A stretch of DNA of 64,000 bases from Ceratotherium simum simum (lineage: Eukaryota; Chordata; Mammalia; Perissodactyla; Rhinocerotidae), in NCBI RefSeq assembly GCF_000283155.1, contig NW_004454195.1:3978569-4042568 (forward strand). The letters are read 5' to 3'. Positions 1-11,640 of the stretch are shown piece by piece. The stretch's first letter is position 1, and every line of letters begins with the position of its first letter. The notes under the pieces are model-generated. The model was given only the letters and a program-made list of their open reading frames with translations, made no database searches and was not told the origin of the DNA. A program made the position numbers and the translations under genes.

Positions 1-135
1 TAGGAAGTATGGACATCTTAACTATGTTAATTCTTCCAATCCAAGAGCACGGAATATCTTCCATTTCTTTGTGTCTTCTTCAATTTCTTTCAGCAATGTT
101 TTATAGTTTTCCGTGTAATACTGGTTTTTTTAAAG
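1..135 (-). mobile_element. L1 ORF2 fragment, antisense
   Basis: The plus strand reads as the reverse complement of a mammalian L1 ORF2 segment, with phrases such as TTCTTCCAATCCAAGAGCA and CAATTTCTTTCAGCAATG. The copy is cut by the left window edge and ends near 135. No open frame survives. Confidence 0.8.
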
Positions 136-314
136 GTACATACTAGCTAGTATATTGGGTCTAAAACCTTATCTCCAAATGTAGTTTACATTTATGATGA
201 ACAAAAGAACAGAAAAGCATCCTAACCTTGTGACATTAACTGCAGAACAGTTTAGCTATAATAGCTAATAAAAACCACTAAATGCTGAAACTTGTAGGCC
301 AGCCCAGTACTCTG

Positions 315-770
315 CTATTGGGCATTTAACAAACATTTAGTTAATTCCCACTATACTCAGGCACTGTTGTAGGTGCTTAGTTTACATCCATGAGCAATGC
401 AGGCAGATACTTGCCCTCATGGATCTTACATTCTAGCTGGGGGAAGACAGACAACCCACAACAAACAGGAATACCGGTACATTATATACAATCGTCCCTT
501 GGTATCCTCAGGGGATTGCTTCCAGGACCCCGTGGATACCAAAATCCACGGATGCTCAGGTCCTTTAGCGGCCCTCGGTATCTGTGGTTCCATATCCAAG
601 GATCATAAACATAGTACACCATCTGTAGTTAGTTGAATCCGCAGATGCAGAACCCGCCGATACAGAGGACCAACTATAGAATGTTAGCAGGTGATCTGTG
701 CTGTGGAAAAAGAAATAGTAAAGTAGGGTGAGAGGTTTAGGGAGTACAGGTGGAGAAAGGGAAGTGATTT
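315..770 (-). mobile_element. L2 LINE 3' end, interrupted by a Tigger-type element
   Basis: The left arm (315-488) has the antisense L2 3'-end pattern: AACAAACATTTAGTTAATTCC, then AGGCACTGTTGTAGGTGCT, then CCCTCATGGATCTTACATTCT. Antisense L2-like sequence resumes after 678 with GATCTGTGCTGTGGAAAAAG. The two arms are one element split by the insertion at 489-676. Outer boundaries are approximate. Confidence 0.65.
489..676. mobile_element. Non-autonomous Tigger-family element (MER2-like)
   Basis: About 188 bp with terminal inverted repeats. The left end reads CAATCGTCCCTTGGTATCC. The right end, reverse-complemented, reads TAGTTGGTCCTCTGTATC. Both resemble the CAGTCGGCCCTC-type ends of MER2/Tigger elements. 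The flanking dinucleotide is TA on both sides (487-488 and 677-678), as expected for TcMar transposition. It carries no coding capacity and interrupts an older L2. Confidence 0.75.
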
Positions 771-2040
771 TAAAAGACAAATTAGAACCCATTGAGAGCA
801 GCAACAGCTGACTTTCCTCTGTTAAATCATACAAACATGTGCTCTCTTGCATTTCAGGTCGAAATTTTGTCCTGTCCTGTCAGATTTCTTTATTTTCTGA
901 ACAACTTCAAAATGTTTCTTTCTCTGAGACTCTAACACTGATGTATGTTCTTCAAACTCATGCCAACATGAATATTCTGAATATTCTATCTCTCTTCAGC
1001 TGAATTGAAAAATTCTATGAATTATTTTCAGGTGAACCCCCAAAAATTAAGTAATTTTTTATGCAGCAAATTTTGACAATCTTCTGTTTCTTGAATCACT
1101 AATTTCCAAATTATTCTCACTTTACAGCACCCTATCAGTGCCCAAAATTATATAATTTAAAATTTTTATAATTGTATTGCTATTCTAATATATTATGGCA
1201 TTTAAAAATATACACAAAATATAAATTAAAGAACAATGAGATAAAAATAAATAGAAATAGAAATGCTAATATTTTCTTCCCAAAGAAGGCCACTGGACTA
1301 ATGGATTCTGTGTACACACACATACTTATACTACAGTATAACTGTGTATACAGTGTAACTACCACAATAAAATAATTTCTTTTGCATACAATTTAAATTA
1401 AAGCTCTCAGAATGCCACAAGGGGCTGGGAATAAAATTATATGTGAATATCTCTCTTCATATTCATATATAAAATTTTGTAAGATCAATTAAGCAATCAG
1501 CATTTTATTATTCCATCAATTCATCTACTACTAAATAATAATCCAAATTGTATAATAGATTTCTTTTCTTAAGGGTATAAATCTCTAAGGAATGCCAAAA
1601 GCAGAGCAATGGCCTACAAAAATAAGATTTAGTATGGTTATCACTATATAAATCCATTTGTATACAGAATTCAAGAATTAATACAAAAGACTTAAAATTG
1701 GATGAAAGAGAAATTGTACTCACTCAGAGATGGATGTGAATGTCATCTACAGTACTTTCTCAACTTCCCATGACTTCAAAGAAAGAGGGCTCCATGACTT
1801 ACATCTCCTTCTGCCTACCACAGAGTCTTTTCCACTTTCCTCCACATCTTCTGTCATTAAAATGTCTTCCCTTGGTTTAAAACAGACCCTAGTCTTCTGG
1901 TCCAGACAAGATGGCATAGAACTGCTTGTGCCCACTTCTCATCCTGGAAATAACAAGAAGTCACTAAAGGAGATCTCTGATAGTTGGTAAAAAGAAGGTG
2001 ACCTGGTTTGGGACCCAAGGACTGAAGGAGCAACACAGCA
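771..2040. other. No assignable feature
   Basis: AT-rich sequence in which I recognise no gene or named repeat. From about 1730 the GC content rises and the sequence may already belong to the 5' region of the L1 that follows, but I could not place it. Confidence 0.4.
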
Positions 2041-2700
2041 GCACCCAATAAATGAAGGCGACCCAGACCTGGCATTTCCTGACCCTCAACCCAGCATCAG
2101 AAGGCAGCCTGGGTAGGGCCATTCCTCCCCTGGACCAAACTCACCTGAACATCAAGTGAGTTGGGCTGAATCAGCAAGAGGGATGAATGTGGAGAAGCAC
2201 TCTCCTTCCAGCAATGGAGACTCCAAGGCTGCCACATGGCAACAGCAAGAGATACCACACAAGCAGCCTGCTTCTAGAAGCCTCTTTGTCCCCATGGGCC
2301 TGTGACTTCCCTTCAGAGAGCACCTGTAAGGGGATCCCACCACAGGAAGCAGCCCAGCCCAGGAAATACTCTCTGCCCCGACAGAGGACAAGAATAAGTG
2401 CCTGGCCAGGGAAGCCTCTGAAAGCCTAAAACTGCTTTCCACACTGAGGACACCAGGGTGGGTAAGTGGAACTGGCAGGAGAGACCCAGCTACACAGGGA
2501 GCAGAGCCTGGAAAGTCTCTTTGTCTCCAAGAGCCTGAAACTTCCCTCCTACATCCAGAGACACTGGAGCAGCTGGAAGGCAATGGTAGAGGGATCATGA
2601 CACAAGTTCCGGCTAGGGAAGCCTCTTTGTCCCTGTAGGTCTGGGACTGCCTTCTCTTACCTAGTGACACCCAGTGGCCCAGGCTTGGGAAACTCTTTTA
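2041..2700 (+). repeat. Degenerate ~120-bp monomers, probable L1 5'-UTR
   Basis: A GC-richer stretch repeats one theme four to five times: (A)GCCTCTTTGTCCC, then GGGCCTGTGACTTCCCTTC, then AGAGACAC or similar, then (GG)CCAGGAA. Instances start near 2270, 2400, 2495 and 2615. It sits immediately upstream of recognisable L1 sequence on the same strand, so I read it as the repeated promoter region of an old L1. Open frames here are low-complexity by-products of the repeats. Confidence 0.55.
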
Positions 2701-5625
2701 GCCTCCTTAAGCAGCACTATTAGGGATCAGTGAAAGCCCAAACAGCATCAGATAAGTCAAATAGACTAAAATAACATGGAAAATTAAACTGTCATTGGAC
2801 CCACAGCCCACAAAGTAGGCCAGGAACTGCATGCAAAATCTAAATGGGGTGACTTGCTGCTAAAGCAAAATATTTAGATCGAATCACAGAGTCTTCTAAC
2901 ATAAGACAAAAAGTCCAGGCAACAACTGAAAATGACGTATCATACCATGAACCAAGAAAATTAAAAGATAAGAATCAGTGAACTTCAGGACAGATAAATA
3001 GAATTCATGCAATCTCAACAACAGAGAGACTATAAACTGAAAAAAACAAAAATGAATAGAGCCCAGGAACCTGTGGGACTACAATAAAAAATCCAACTTT
3101 CATCTCATCATTTCCCCAGAAGAAAAGCAGAAAGAGAATGGAGCTGAAAGGCTACTTAAAAAAATAATGGCTGAAAACTTCTGAAATTTGGAAAAAAGGA
3201 CAAACTGGCAGATTCAAAAAATTCAGCAACTCCAAATAGGATAAACCCAAAGAAATCCACACCAAGACACATTATCATTAAATTTCAGGAAATGAAAGAC
3301 AAAGAAAAATCTTGAAAACAGCCAAGGAGAAATGATGCATTACCTATAGGGGAACATCAATACATATTTCAGTGGATTTCTCTTATGAAACTATAGGGGC
3401 TATGAGGAAGTGGTAAGTGCTGAAAGAAAAGGACTATCTATCGCAAATTCTATAACCGGCTAAACTATCTTTTAAGAATAAAGGGAAATATAAGCATTCT
3501 CAGATGAAGAAAAAACTAAAAGAATTTGTCACTAGCAGATCTACTCAAAGACTGGATAAAGAAATTCTTCAAACAGAAAGTGAATAACAAAAGGAAGAAT
3601 CTTGGAGCATCGGGGGAAAGAAAGAACAATGGAAAGAACTGAATATATACAATAAACTGTTCTTTTCCTTGTGAGTTTTAAAATCATATTCAATGATGGA
3701 AACAAAAATTATAATACCATCTAATATCACAAGAATGATATTTAAAAGTGGGGAGGGCTCTACATAGAAATGAGGCTTCCACACTTCACTAAAGATAGTA
3801 AAACGTCGATTCCACTAGGCTATGATATATACAGCAAATAGAGAGAGAGAGAGACACTCAAAAGCACTATAAATAAATTAAAACAGAATCCTAAAAAAAT
3901 GTTCAAGTAATGCAGGAAGTCAAGAAAAAGAGAAATAGAGAAATGAGAACCAGAAGAACAAACAGAAAGTAAATAATAAAATGGGAGACTTAAGCATTAA
4001 CATATCATTAATGACCTGAAATATAAGTGGTCTAAATATACCAATCAAAAGACAGAGATTGGCATGGTAAATAAAAAAACATGAGGCACTATATGTTGTT
4101 TTAAAGAAACTCACTTCAAAAGTAACGACATGGTAGATTGAAAGTAAAAGGATGGAAAAGGATACACCATGCAATCATTAATTTTTTTAAAAAAGCAGGA
4201 GTGGCCTTCTTAATATCTGATAAAGTAGACTTCAAAGCTAAGAAAATTTCTAAAGACAAAGAGGAACATAAGGACTTTACATAAGGATAAAAGGATCAAT
4301 AAATCAGGAAGACATAATAATCCTAAATATATATACACAACAAACAAAGTCTCAAAATACATGAAGCAAAAATGGATAGAGCTGAAAGGAGAAATAAATA
4401 AATCCACAATTATAGTTAGGGACTTCAACACCTCCTTCTCAGAAACTAACAGAACTACTGTACAGAAAATCAGCAAGGATATAGAAGATATGAACAACAC
4501 AGTCAAACAGGACATAAATGACACATATAGAACATTCCACCCAGCAGTGGCAAAATACATATCTTTTTCCAAGTGCCCATGGAACATTCAGCAAGATAGA
4601 CTATATCCTGAGCCATGAAACAAAGCTCAACAAATTTAGAAGTATTAAATTATACAGAGTGTGTTCTCTGACTATTATGGAAAAAAAACAGAAATGAATA
4701 ACATAAAGATTATAAGAAAATCTCTAAACGTGCTTAAATTAAACAACACATTTCTAAATGATCTCAGTGGAATTAAAAAAATCATAGAACTTAATGAAAA
4801 TGAAAGCACAACAGATCAAAATATGTGGGATGTAGCTAAAACAGTGCTGACAAGGAAATTTACAACACTAAATGCTTACATTAGAAATAAGGAACAGTCT
4901 GAAATCAAAATTTCATACCTCAAGAAACTAGAAAAAGAAGAGTAAAGTAAACCCAACACAAGCAGAAGGAAGGAAATAATAAAAATAACAGTAGAAATCA
5001 ATGAAACTGAAAATAGAAAAACCATAGAAAAAAATCAATGAAACCAAAAGCTGGATCTTTGAAAAAATCAATAAAATTGATAAACTTCTAGCAAGACTGA
5101 CAAAATTAAAGGAAGGAAGAAACAAATCACCAATTTTAGGAATGAAATAGGGGATATCACTATAGACACTACAGTTATTTAAAAAATTAACAAGAGAATA
5201 CTACAAATAATTTTACAGTCATGAAGTTGACAACTTAGAAGACAAGACCAGTTCCTCAAAATTCACAAATTACCACAACTCAACCAGGAAGAATTAGATC
5301 ATCTGAATAGTCCTATAACCATTAATGACATTGAAATTGTAATATAAAAGCTCCTGAAAGAGATATTCAGTCCCAGATTGTTTTACTGGAGAATTCTACC
5401 AAACACTTAAAGAATAATTAACATCAATCTGTTCAAAAAACAGAAGAGAAGAAAACCCTTCCCAACCAATTCCATGAAGCTAGTCTTGCCCTATACCAAA
5501 AGACAAAGGCAGCACAAAAAAAAGAAAACTACAGACCAGTATTTGTCATAAATGTAGATTTAAAAACCTTCACTCTCACTCACACAAATTAGCAAACTGA
5601 ATCCAGCAATGTATAAAAACAGACC
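2701..5625 (+). mobile_element. Old L1 (L1M/L1ME type), 3'-truncated
   Basis: A nearly continuous, heavily mutated L1. The order is 5' region (CATGGAAAATTAAACTGTCA), ORF1-side sequence (GGATAAACCCAAAGAAATCC; CATTACCTATAGGGGAAC), the inter-ORF region, then ORF2 from about 3985. It stops abruptly near 5625, inside the reverse-transcriptase region just after the phrase AATCCAGCAATGTATAAAA. With the monomer region it spans about 3.5 kb, one of the longest elements in the window. There is no 3' UTR or poly-A tail. Confidence 0.8.
3985..5620 (+). pseudogene. L1 ORF2 remnant (endonuclease and start of RT)
   Basis: Decayed ORF2 of the enclosing L1. Open pieces at 4361-4618 and 4661-4945 translate to endonuclease-domain and linker sequence: a KQKWIELKGEINKSTIIV-like stretch, and NENESTTDQNMWDVAKTVLTRK with LKKLEKEE. 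The two are out of continuous register, with frameshifts and stops between and after them. Only the endonuclease and the beginning of the reverse transcriptase are present, so it cannot be functional. Confidence 0.75.
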
Positions 5626-5925
5626 TCGAACTATTTCTCGTCCTCTCCTAGGTCTGGTCACATTATGAGTCTATTCGAAGGGTTTAGATAAGTCAGTGAT
5701 ACAGTCAGTTTGGGTCCTGGTAAGAATATTATCAAGAATATTATCATTACAGCAATATGGTGACAGATACCCAAGTGTAGGTAAAATCAGAAATTTTTTC
5801 TCTTTAAAGTTAAACATGCCAAAAATCATTTAACACATAAAACTACTTTTTAATAGAATGAAGAAAACATTTCTATAGCATAAAATAATGGATGTACTTG
5901 CCATCATCTACTTGCCCCTCCAGAG

Positions 5926-6470
5926 CCACTCTTGGTCCTTTCCTATCATGTTATGGGCCTTTGGAGGCTGACCTGACCAGACTGCATCCCTCTGGCTCCC
6001 TTGGCCTCTGGCTTCTACTTGAGTTTGGCCAATGGTAGAGACTAGCAAAGGATCCAAGAGTCAGTGGAGAAAGAAATTAGTGTCTTTATTCTCTCCTATG
6101 ACTCCCTTCCTGCTGGGAAGTGGCCAGGTTTCTCCACTGAAGCCCAGAGCTCTGGTCAGAGGCTCTCTCCTACAGCTACAGCTACCTCCAATCTCTCCAC
6201 AGATTCCAGTGTCCACTCTCTCCCTTTGCTCCTGCAGGGCTAGAGGTGTTAATATCTCCGTGCTCTTGCCTATTTCAAAGATTTTTGCCACTCCTTTTAG
6301 GTTACCCTTAACTCTGACTACAACTTTCAACTAGCCCCTTCATCTCATTAAGCTCTCCTTATTTTCCTCACTGGAGTATACCACCTTGTTTTCTGACAGT
6401 GATATGGGTGGCTACGGAGCTCTAGATGAAGATGGCCCTTCAAGGATCTATCACTAACGTGCCTACAGTA
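5926..6470 (+). mobile_element. Probable old LTR-type repeat, family not named
   Basis: GC-richer than its surroundings. It contains CTCCCTTGGCCTCTGGCTTC, a GGCCAATGG motif and a CTCTCTCCTACAGCT tract, an arrangement I associate with old mammalian LTR repeats of the MaLR/ERVL kind. The 3' part loses resemblance after about 6400. The open frames on both strands (6032-6334 plus, 6061-6330 minus) match nothing I know and are unlikely to be genes. Confidence 0.4.
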
Positions 6471-8965
6471 GGAGGGTGTGATATCTTTTTTCCTGACTCA
6501 AAAATCATAAACACAGAAACATCTACAGGTGCCACAAGATCAGGTAAAAATAATTGTAAACAAAATAATCAATGATTGAGATATCTTTTCTTTACTTTTT
6601 ATATTATTCTGTATATATTTCAGCCAATACTCTTGGCATAAAAAAAGGGACTTCTTATCCAGATAATTCCCCATTTAGATATTTAGAAAAGGAAGGAACT
6701 TGGGAAATTAACCAGACAACCCTCCTACTTGAGAGATATATAAATAAATCCAAGAATGATTAAATCACTTACCTAAACTCATAAAACTAGATGGCAAAAG
6801 TAGAAATAGAAACTAAGTTTCCTAATTTCAATCCAATGTACATTCTAATAAACCATGCTCACTCTTCAAAACTCTACTTTCCAAGTAAATACAGGTTTGA
6901 GCATGTACTGCTGTGAATCTTGTTCTCTCACAAAAATCTATGTGCCTTATAACTTTAAACATGCTATAAGCATATGTGACATATGAGGTAAAATTGCAAT
7001 GGATAAATAAATGCTATACTCTAAGCAGCCTGGAAACAAGAATTAAACTGTAGATATTGACAAAGGTCACATTTTTGCCATGGCTATCAGGGGCCCAGCA
7101 AATAGCATCTTTCGGAAATTCAAAAACAAAAGCTGAATAGTTCAGCTATTTCTAAAAAGTCTCATTAATTTTATTCATATGTTATATTAGTCACATTTCT
7201 GTGCTTTAATTACCAAATAAATTCTTCTATACGACCCATTAAGTTTCCACAGATCCCTAAATGTCTATGTTTCTGGCAATCAGTCTCTTCCTAGGTTATA
7301 CGATTACCGGCAAAGCTCCTTCAGACAGGCTCATCCATCATCCACGAACTCAGCCAAATATCACATACCATATGTCAATATTTCTGCTTATATGTACTAA
7401 ATGTATTTTCAAACAATTTTTATTTGGAAGCTAAAGTGACTGTCAGACAACATTTCGGAAATATCTCCTTTCCTCTGGGCTTTATGCCTGTATTTATAGA
7501 TGTCCCTCCGTAATTGAACGTAGAGGGGAAAATGTACTTTTTACGGGAGTAATTTTTTTTTCTTTTCCCCCCATTTATTAGCCGGGAAGAGGAAATGAAA
7601 AAATATGAGCAATGGAGTCGAACATACTATAAACTACATCTACTTTTGGCAGACAGCAGACCAATGTACTGTCTTTACAGTGGTGTGGGACATACTCACA
7701 GCTTCCATTGGCTTTTTGCTTAGGCTAGGATTTCGTGTAGTGTATTTCTCTAAAGTGACAGCAAGGTGCAGAAAGACAATATAGAAAATAAAGCAGATGC
7801 CAACCACAGGGTGAACCCAAACTAATAGGATAATATTGCTATAATTTTTCAGCCTTTTTTTTTTACAGGACTAAGCTTGCCTTGAGTGAAATCTCACAGA
7901 TTATCAGATCCTATATACCATCCCAAAGTGAGAAACAAGAATATTCGGGCAATCAGCTGCAGCTTGGACTGAACAGAGGGTGTTGTTAGGGAGCAAAGGG
8001 AGGTAACTCTGAGAAAATAAGTTCTTGGCCCCTAAAAACAGGTATTTGAACGAAAGTTCGAAGAAATCGTTCCAAGAGTGTGAAATACTTGTTTGGCATC
8101 CTGAAAATCAAATATCCATATCATGTACTCAATTACCAACTTTGGTATTATTCCAATAAGAGGGAAAACAGAAAATAAGGACACATACCTTTTACTGGAA
8201 AATCTCCTAGAGGCCTAAAAAAAGGGTGTAATGGGGAGGCAGGGTGCAGCAAGGAAGACACAAGGCTACAAAAGGGAAATCTTATCAGCTTTGCAGGATA
8301 GACTGGGTCTGGTTCTGAGCACAGAGAAACAGAAAAATGCACCTCTTCTGTCTACTCCTTCCAACCCAAACCGGGCCAGAATTCAGGGGAACACCATAAG
8401 TTCAATATTTCAGCTTCAAGAACAGGGAAATAAATTTCTGTGAACCACCATGCTAAGCCCTGCTTCTATGGCAAAAGAGTTCAAAATGGCTTACAAATGA
8501 GTTTTTGGAACAAACCCTTTCCTAGGTAAGAGATTTCCTATAAAGAGGCAAACAAAGAAAAGATTATCCCAGGAAGCAATTCTCTTATGCCTAGGAAAAA
8601 CTATACGTAGAAAAAGACAAGTTAAAATTTAAAATTACTCTGAACCACTAAATCATACATTTTGGGTTAGATAATTTTAGTCCTATATAGTGATGCTTTA
8701 GCAAAGTCGTTATGCCATATATTAATTTAAACCCCGCCATTCATTAAAACCATGTGCATAACTGCATATCAGTTTTTGTAACCTGTTGATTTGTTTATTG
8801 GTAGGAAGTAAGGCTAGAGAACAGAGGCTTGAAAAATTAATTATCTAAATGAGTTAATCATTTAAAGCATGATTAGCTCCTCCAATTTGAGTGATAACAT
8901 TATCTATCCTAATGAGAGTCAAATCACTGATCGCCTGGTTTCCCAATTGTAAAGTATTTTGGGGA
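6471..8965. other. Repeat-poor single-copy-looking DNA
   Basis: About 2.5 kb with no repeat I recognise and no convincing coding region. Short open frames at 6572-6763 and 8231-8443 have no family resemblance. The middle part (about 7400-8100) has mixed composition rather than simple AT decay and could hold conserved noncoding sequence, which cannot be judged from one genome. Confidence 0.5.
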
Positions 8966-8970
8966 CGGCT

Positions 8971-9150
8971 CTGAAATTACCTTCTTTTTAGTTATTTGTT
9001 AGTTTATTCATGTGTTTATTATCTGCTTCCCCTGACTAGAGTATACGCTTCCTGAGGGCAGGCACTTCATATTGTTCATCACTATATCTCCAGTACCTAG
9101 AATTGTATAGGGCACAGAGGACTTGTTGAATGAATGACTGACTTAATAAA
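8971..9150 (+). mobile_element. L2 LINE 3' end
   Basis: Classic L2 tail: GACTAGAGTATACGCTTCCT, GAGGGCAGGCACTTCAT, ATATCTCCAGTACCTAGAA, and GTTGAATGAATGACTGA at the end. Sense orientation. It is part of a larger local duplication with 10223-10491. Confidence 0.8.
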
Positions 9151-9220
9151 ATGATTTTCGTATATCCATCTTATTCAAAAAGTGTAAATGCTAAGCTACT
9201 AATGGGATATTTGAATCTGT
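8971..9220 (+). repeat. Local duplication, copy A
   Basis: Similar throughout to 10223-10491. Similarity includes the L2 3' end and about 70 bp beyond it, such as AATGATTTTCGTATAT and AAATGCTAAGCTACT near 9160-9205. The non-L2 portion shows this is more than two independent L2 copies. Confidence 0.65.
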
Positions 9221-9484
9221 GGTTAATCTGTTGGTTAAAATAGAATAACTTTAAATTCTAATTACTTCCAAATGTCTTTCAATTTTCAGTAAATCATTAG
9301 CTTGTAAATTCACTACCAATATGGCAACCATCTCAGTCGCTACAAAAAATTTCAGGTTCTATTTTAATAATAATGCCATTTTACTACTATTACTAATATA
9401 CATTTTGAATAGAATTTATTTTAAATATAATCCTGTAAGACAAATACTAAGGAAAATAATTCTAAACCATTAGGTTGATAACTA

Positions 9485-9690
9485 AAGGCCAACACCATCT
9501 AATAGTAGAAAGCTCTTGACTTGAGAGTCAAGGGACCAAGATTCCAGTCTAAACATTTACTTACTAGTTGTGGGAACTTGTGTAGGTCATTTGACCTCTA
9601 TGAGCTACAGCCTCATCTGTAAAATGTCAAGATTGGATGTGGTTTCCAAGATCTATTCTAGCTTTAAAAGTCTATCAGGGCAATAAATCG
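9485..9690 (+). mobile_element. MIR-type SINE
   Basis: The MIR core is recognisable in sense orientation: TTACTTACTAGTTGTGGGAAC, then GTAGGTCATTTGACCTCTATG and CTCATCTGTAAAATGTCA. The first part contains a 7-bp-stem palindrome (CTTGACTTGAGAGTCAAG). Confidence 0.65.
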
Positions 9691-9724
9691 TTAGCTAGGG
9701 GAAAATTGAACCATGCACATATAC

Positions 9725-9935
9725 ATAATAATAATAGATAACACACATAGTTCTTACTAAGTACAAATTCTTCCAAGCACTTAACATTGATGAACACATG
9801 AAATCTTCACAAACAAGCCTATGAGGTAGCTTTCACCTCCTTCATTTTAGAGAAAGGGAAACTGAGGCTAAGACATGTTAAGTGACTTTCTCAAGGTCCC
9901 AACAGATAGACATGTACAGCTAAAGACCCCAAGTG
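9725..9935 (-). mobile_element. MIR SINE
   Basis: Antisense MIR: AAATCTTCACAAACAAGCC, TATGAGGTAGCTTTCACC, GAAAGGGAAACTGAGGC and AAGTGACTTTCTCAAGGTC, in the order expected for the reverse complement of the consensus. Confidence 0.75.
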
Positions 9936-9994
9936 ATCTATCTCTGCCTGCCTTTCATCAACTCAGCTTATCTCTTCTGACATCCCTGCACTGA

Positions 9995-10400
9995 GACTGT
10001 GCTGGATGTCCCTCTGGACCCTGAGCACACAAACCTGTTCCCGTCTAAGATTCTTTGCATTAGTTGTTTCCTTTGCTTGGAGGATTCTTTCCCCAGATCT
10101 TTGCATGGCTGGTTTCTTCTCATCATTCAGGTCTCACATCAAAGATCACTGTCCTGTCCTGATCCCTCTAACCAAAGTCATCACTCCAAATAGCCACCTC
10201 TTCTTCATAGCATCCACACCATCTGAAATTACCTCATTTAGTTGTTTGTTAATTCATTCATGTGTTTATTATCTGCTTTCCATGACTAGAATATAAGTTC
10301 CATCAGGGCAGGGATTTTGAATTTTCATCACCGCATCTCTAATACCTAGAATAGTACAGAGTAGTTATTGACTGCAGGAATAAATAGATGAGTGAATGAA
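9995..10400 (+). mobile_element. L2 LINE 3' region
   Basis: Sense L2 covering the end of ORF2 and the 3' UTR. Phrases include TTGCTTGGAGGATTCTTTCC, TTCAGGTCTCACATCAAAG, CATGACTAGAATATAAGTTC, ATCAGGGCAGGGATTTT and a closing GAGTGAATGAATGA. The 9999-10193 and 10006-10296 open frames are remnants of this LINE, not host genes. Confidence 0.8.
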
Positions 10401-10491
10401 TGATCACCTCATAAAAATGATTTTCCTATATTCATCTTAGTTATTCAAAAGTATGAATGCTAAAGCTACTTACAGGATATATTGAATCTCT
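10223..10491 (+). repeat. Local duplication, copy B
   Basis: Counterpart of 8971-9220, about 1.25 kb downstream in the same orientation. The shared non-L2 tail includes AATGATTTTCCTATAT and GAATGCTAAAGCTACT. The upstream part of this L2 (9995-10222) is not present in copy A. Confidence 0.65.
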
Positions 10492-11388
10492 GCTACGCCA
10501 TTTAAGCAAGAAGTATTTCAGACAAAAGAGAAATGAGTTTACTGACAATATTGAGTACTAGCATTTCTCAGAATTTCTGCTTTACTGTCAAGTCCTATCA
10601 AAATAATCACGTAAACATTTCATTTTTTTTTATTAAATGAGTGTGTTCATTTCAGAGAAGGGCTCAGATCTTTTACTAAATCACCCAAGAAACTGAGTGA
10701 CAATATGAGTCATCAAAAACATTAAGCTCACAGAATCTAATACTTCCAAGAAGTCTTAAATTTTATATTAAAATTTATGTGCTTAAAGAGCATAGCACGA
10801 GTGATATGCAGAAGCAGAAGTTAAAGCAACCATGTTTCACGCCCTCCCTAGGGAAGGTGGTAAAATATCACTTTATCAGTACCAAAAAAAGCCTGTAGAG
10901 GGAACAGTGAGCAAATCTTGAGTGTGGGGGCAGCTTAAAGAACACAGGGGGCCCTAGACTCGCAGGATACGTTGACAACGGAAGGTCAAAGCCTTCATTG
11001 TTCTCAAAACTCTCATGCTCACTTCCATAAATTATTTAAGGTAGCTTTCAAAATCCAATATACTAAGAAGAGATAAAATAAAAATTAAGAGGATAAAAAA
11101 TGGAATCAAGGGAAAACAACAATAGAAGAAATTAGTTGAAGCCAGGACTGAAGTGAATACACAAGCTGCCTACAGTTCTGGACCCTTGCTAGAAAGTCTC
11201 ATATTTAACCTGCATTTTCTGGCATGCAGAGCAAGGAGGGCCTTGGGGGACAGAGCCAGGAAGTCCAAGATTCTTACGTGGCCCAGTCAGGTACATTATT
11301 AATAGCATGGATGATGGGGGAGATGTGGCCCAGAACAAGCATTACTATCTCTGAAATCTAAGAGAATCTTCTCCCTCAGGTCCTCATT
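10492..11388. other. No assignable feature
   Basis: Single-copy-looking sequence with no gene or repeat I can support. Confidence 0.4.
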
Positions 11389-11403
11389 AAAGATGGCACT
11401 GAG

Positions 11404-11625
11404 GGGCCGGCCCTGTGGCTTAGCGGTTAAGTGCGTGCTCTCTGATGCTGGCGGCCCGGGTTCGGATCCCGGGCGCACACCGACGCACCGCTTCTCCGGC
11501 TACGCTGAGGCCGCGTCCCACATACGGCAACTAGAAAGCTCTGCAACTATGACATACAACTAACTACTGGGGCTTTGGGGTGAAAATAAATAAATAAATC
11601 TTTAAAAAAAAAAAAAAAAAAAAAA
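11404..11625 (+). mobile_element. ERE1 SINE with 15-bp TSD
   Basis: Complete tRNA-derived equine SINE. The A box lies in TGGCTTAGCGGTTAA and the B box in GGTTCGGATCC, followed by the ERE1 body (ATGACATACAACTA) and an (AAAT)n/poly-A tail. Perfect TSD AAAGATGGCACTGAG at 11389-11403 and 11626-11640. It has no 3' tail module, so it belongs to the short-tailed form. Confidence 0.95.
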
Positions 11626-11640
11626 AAAGATGGCACTGAG

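Noticed and set aside
2152..2670. 172-codon minus-strand open frame
   Set aside because: It lies entirely in the degenerate monomers upstream of the L1 and is antisense to that element. Repetition and GC content explain its length.
7571..7684. Possible exon (KKYEQWSRTYYKLHLL-like reading, ending before a TTTACAG)
   Set aside because: The frame is short and the splice-like TTTACAG lies on the wrong side for an acceptor. No partner exon is visible.
11404..11480. tRNA-like A and B boxes
   Set aside because: They are the tRNA-derived heads of ERE SINEs, recurring in all ten copies. None is an intact tRNA gene with an acceptor stem.
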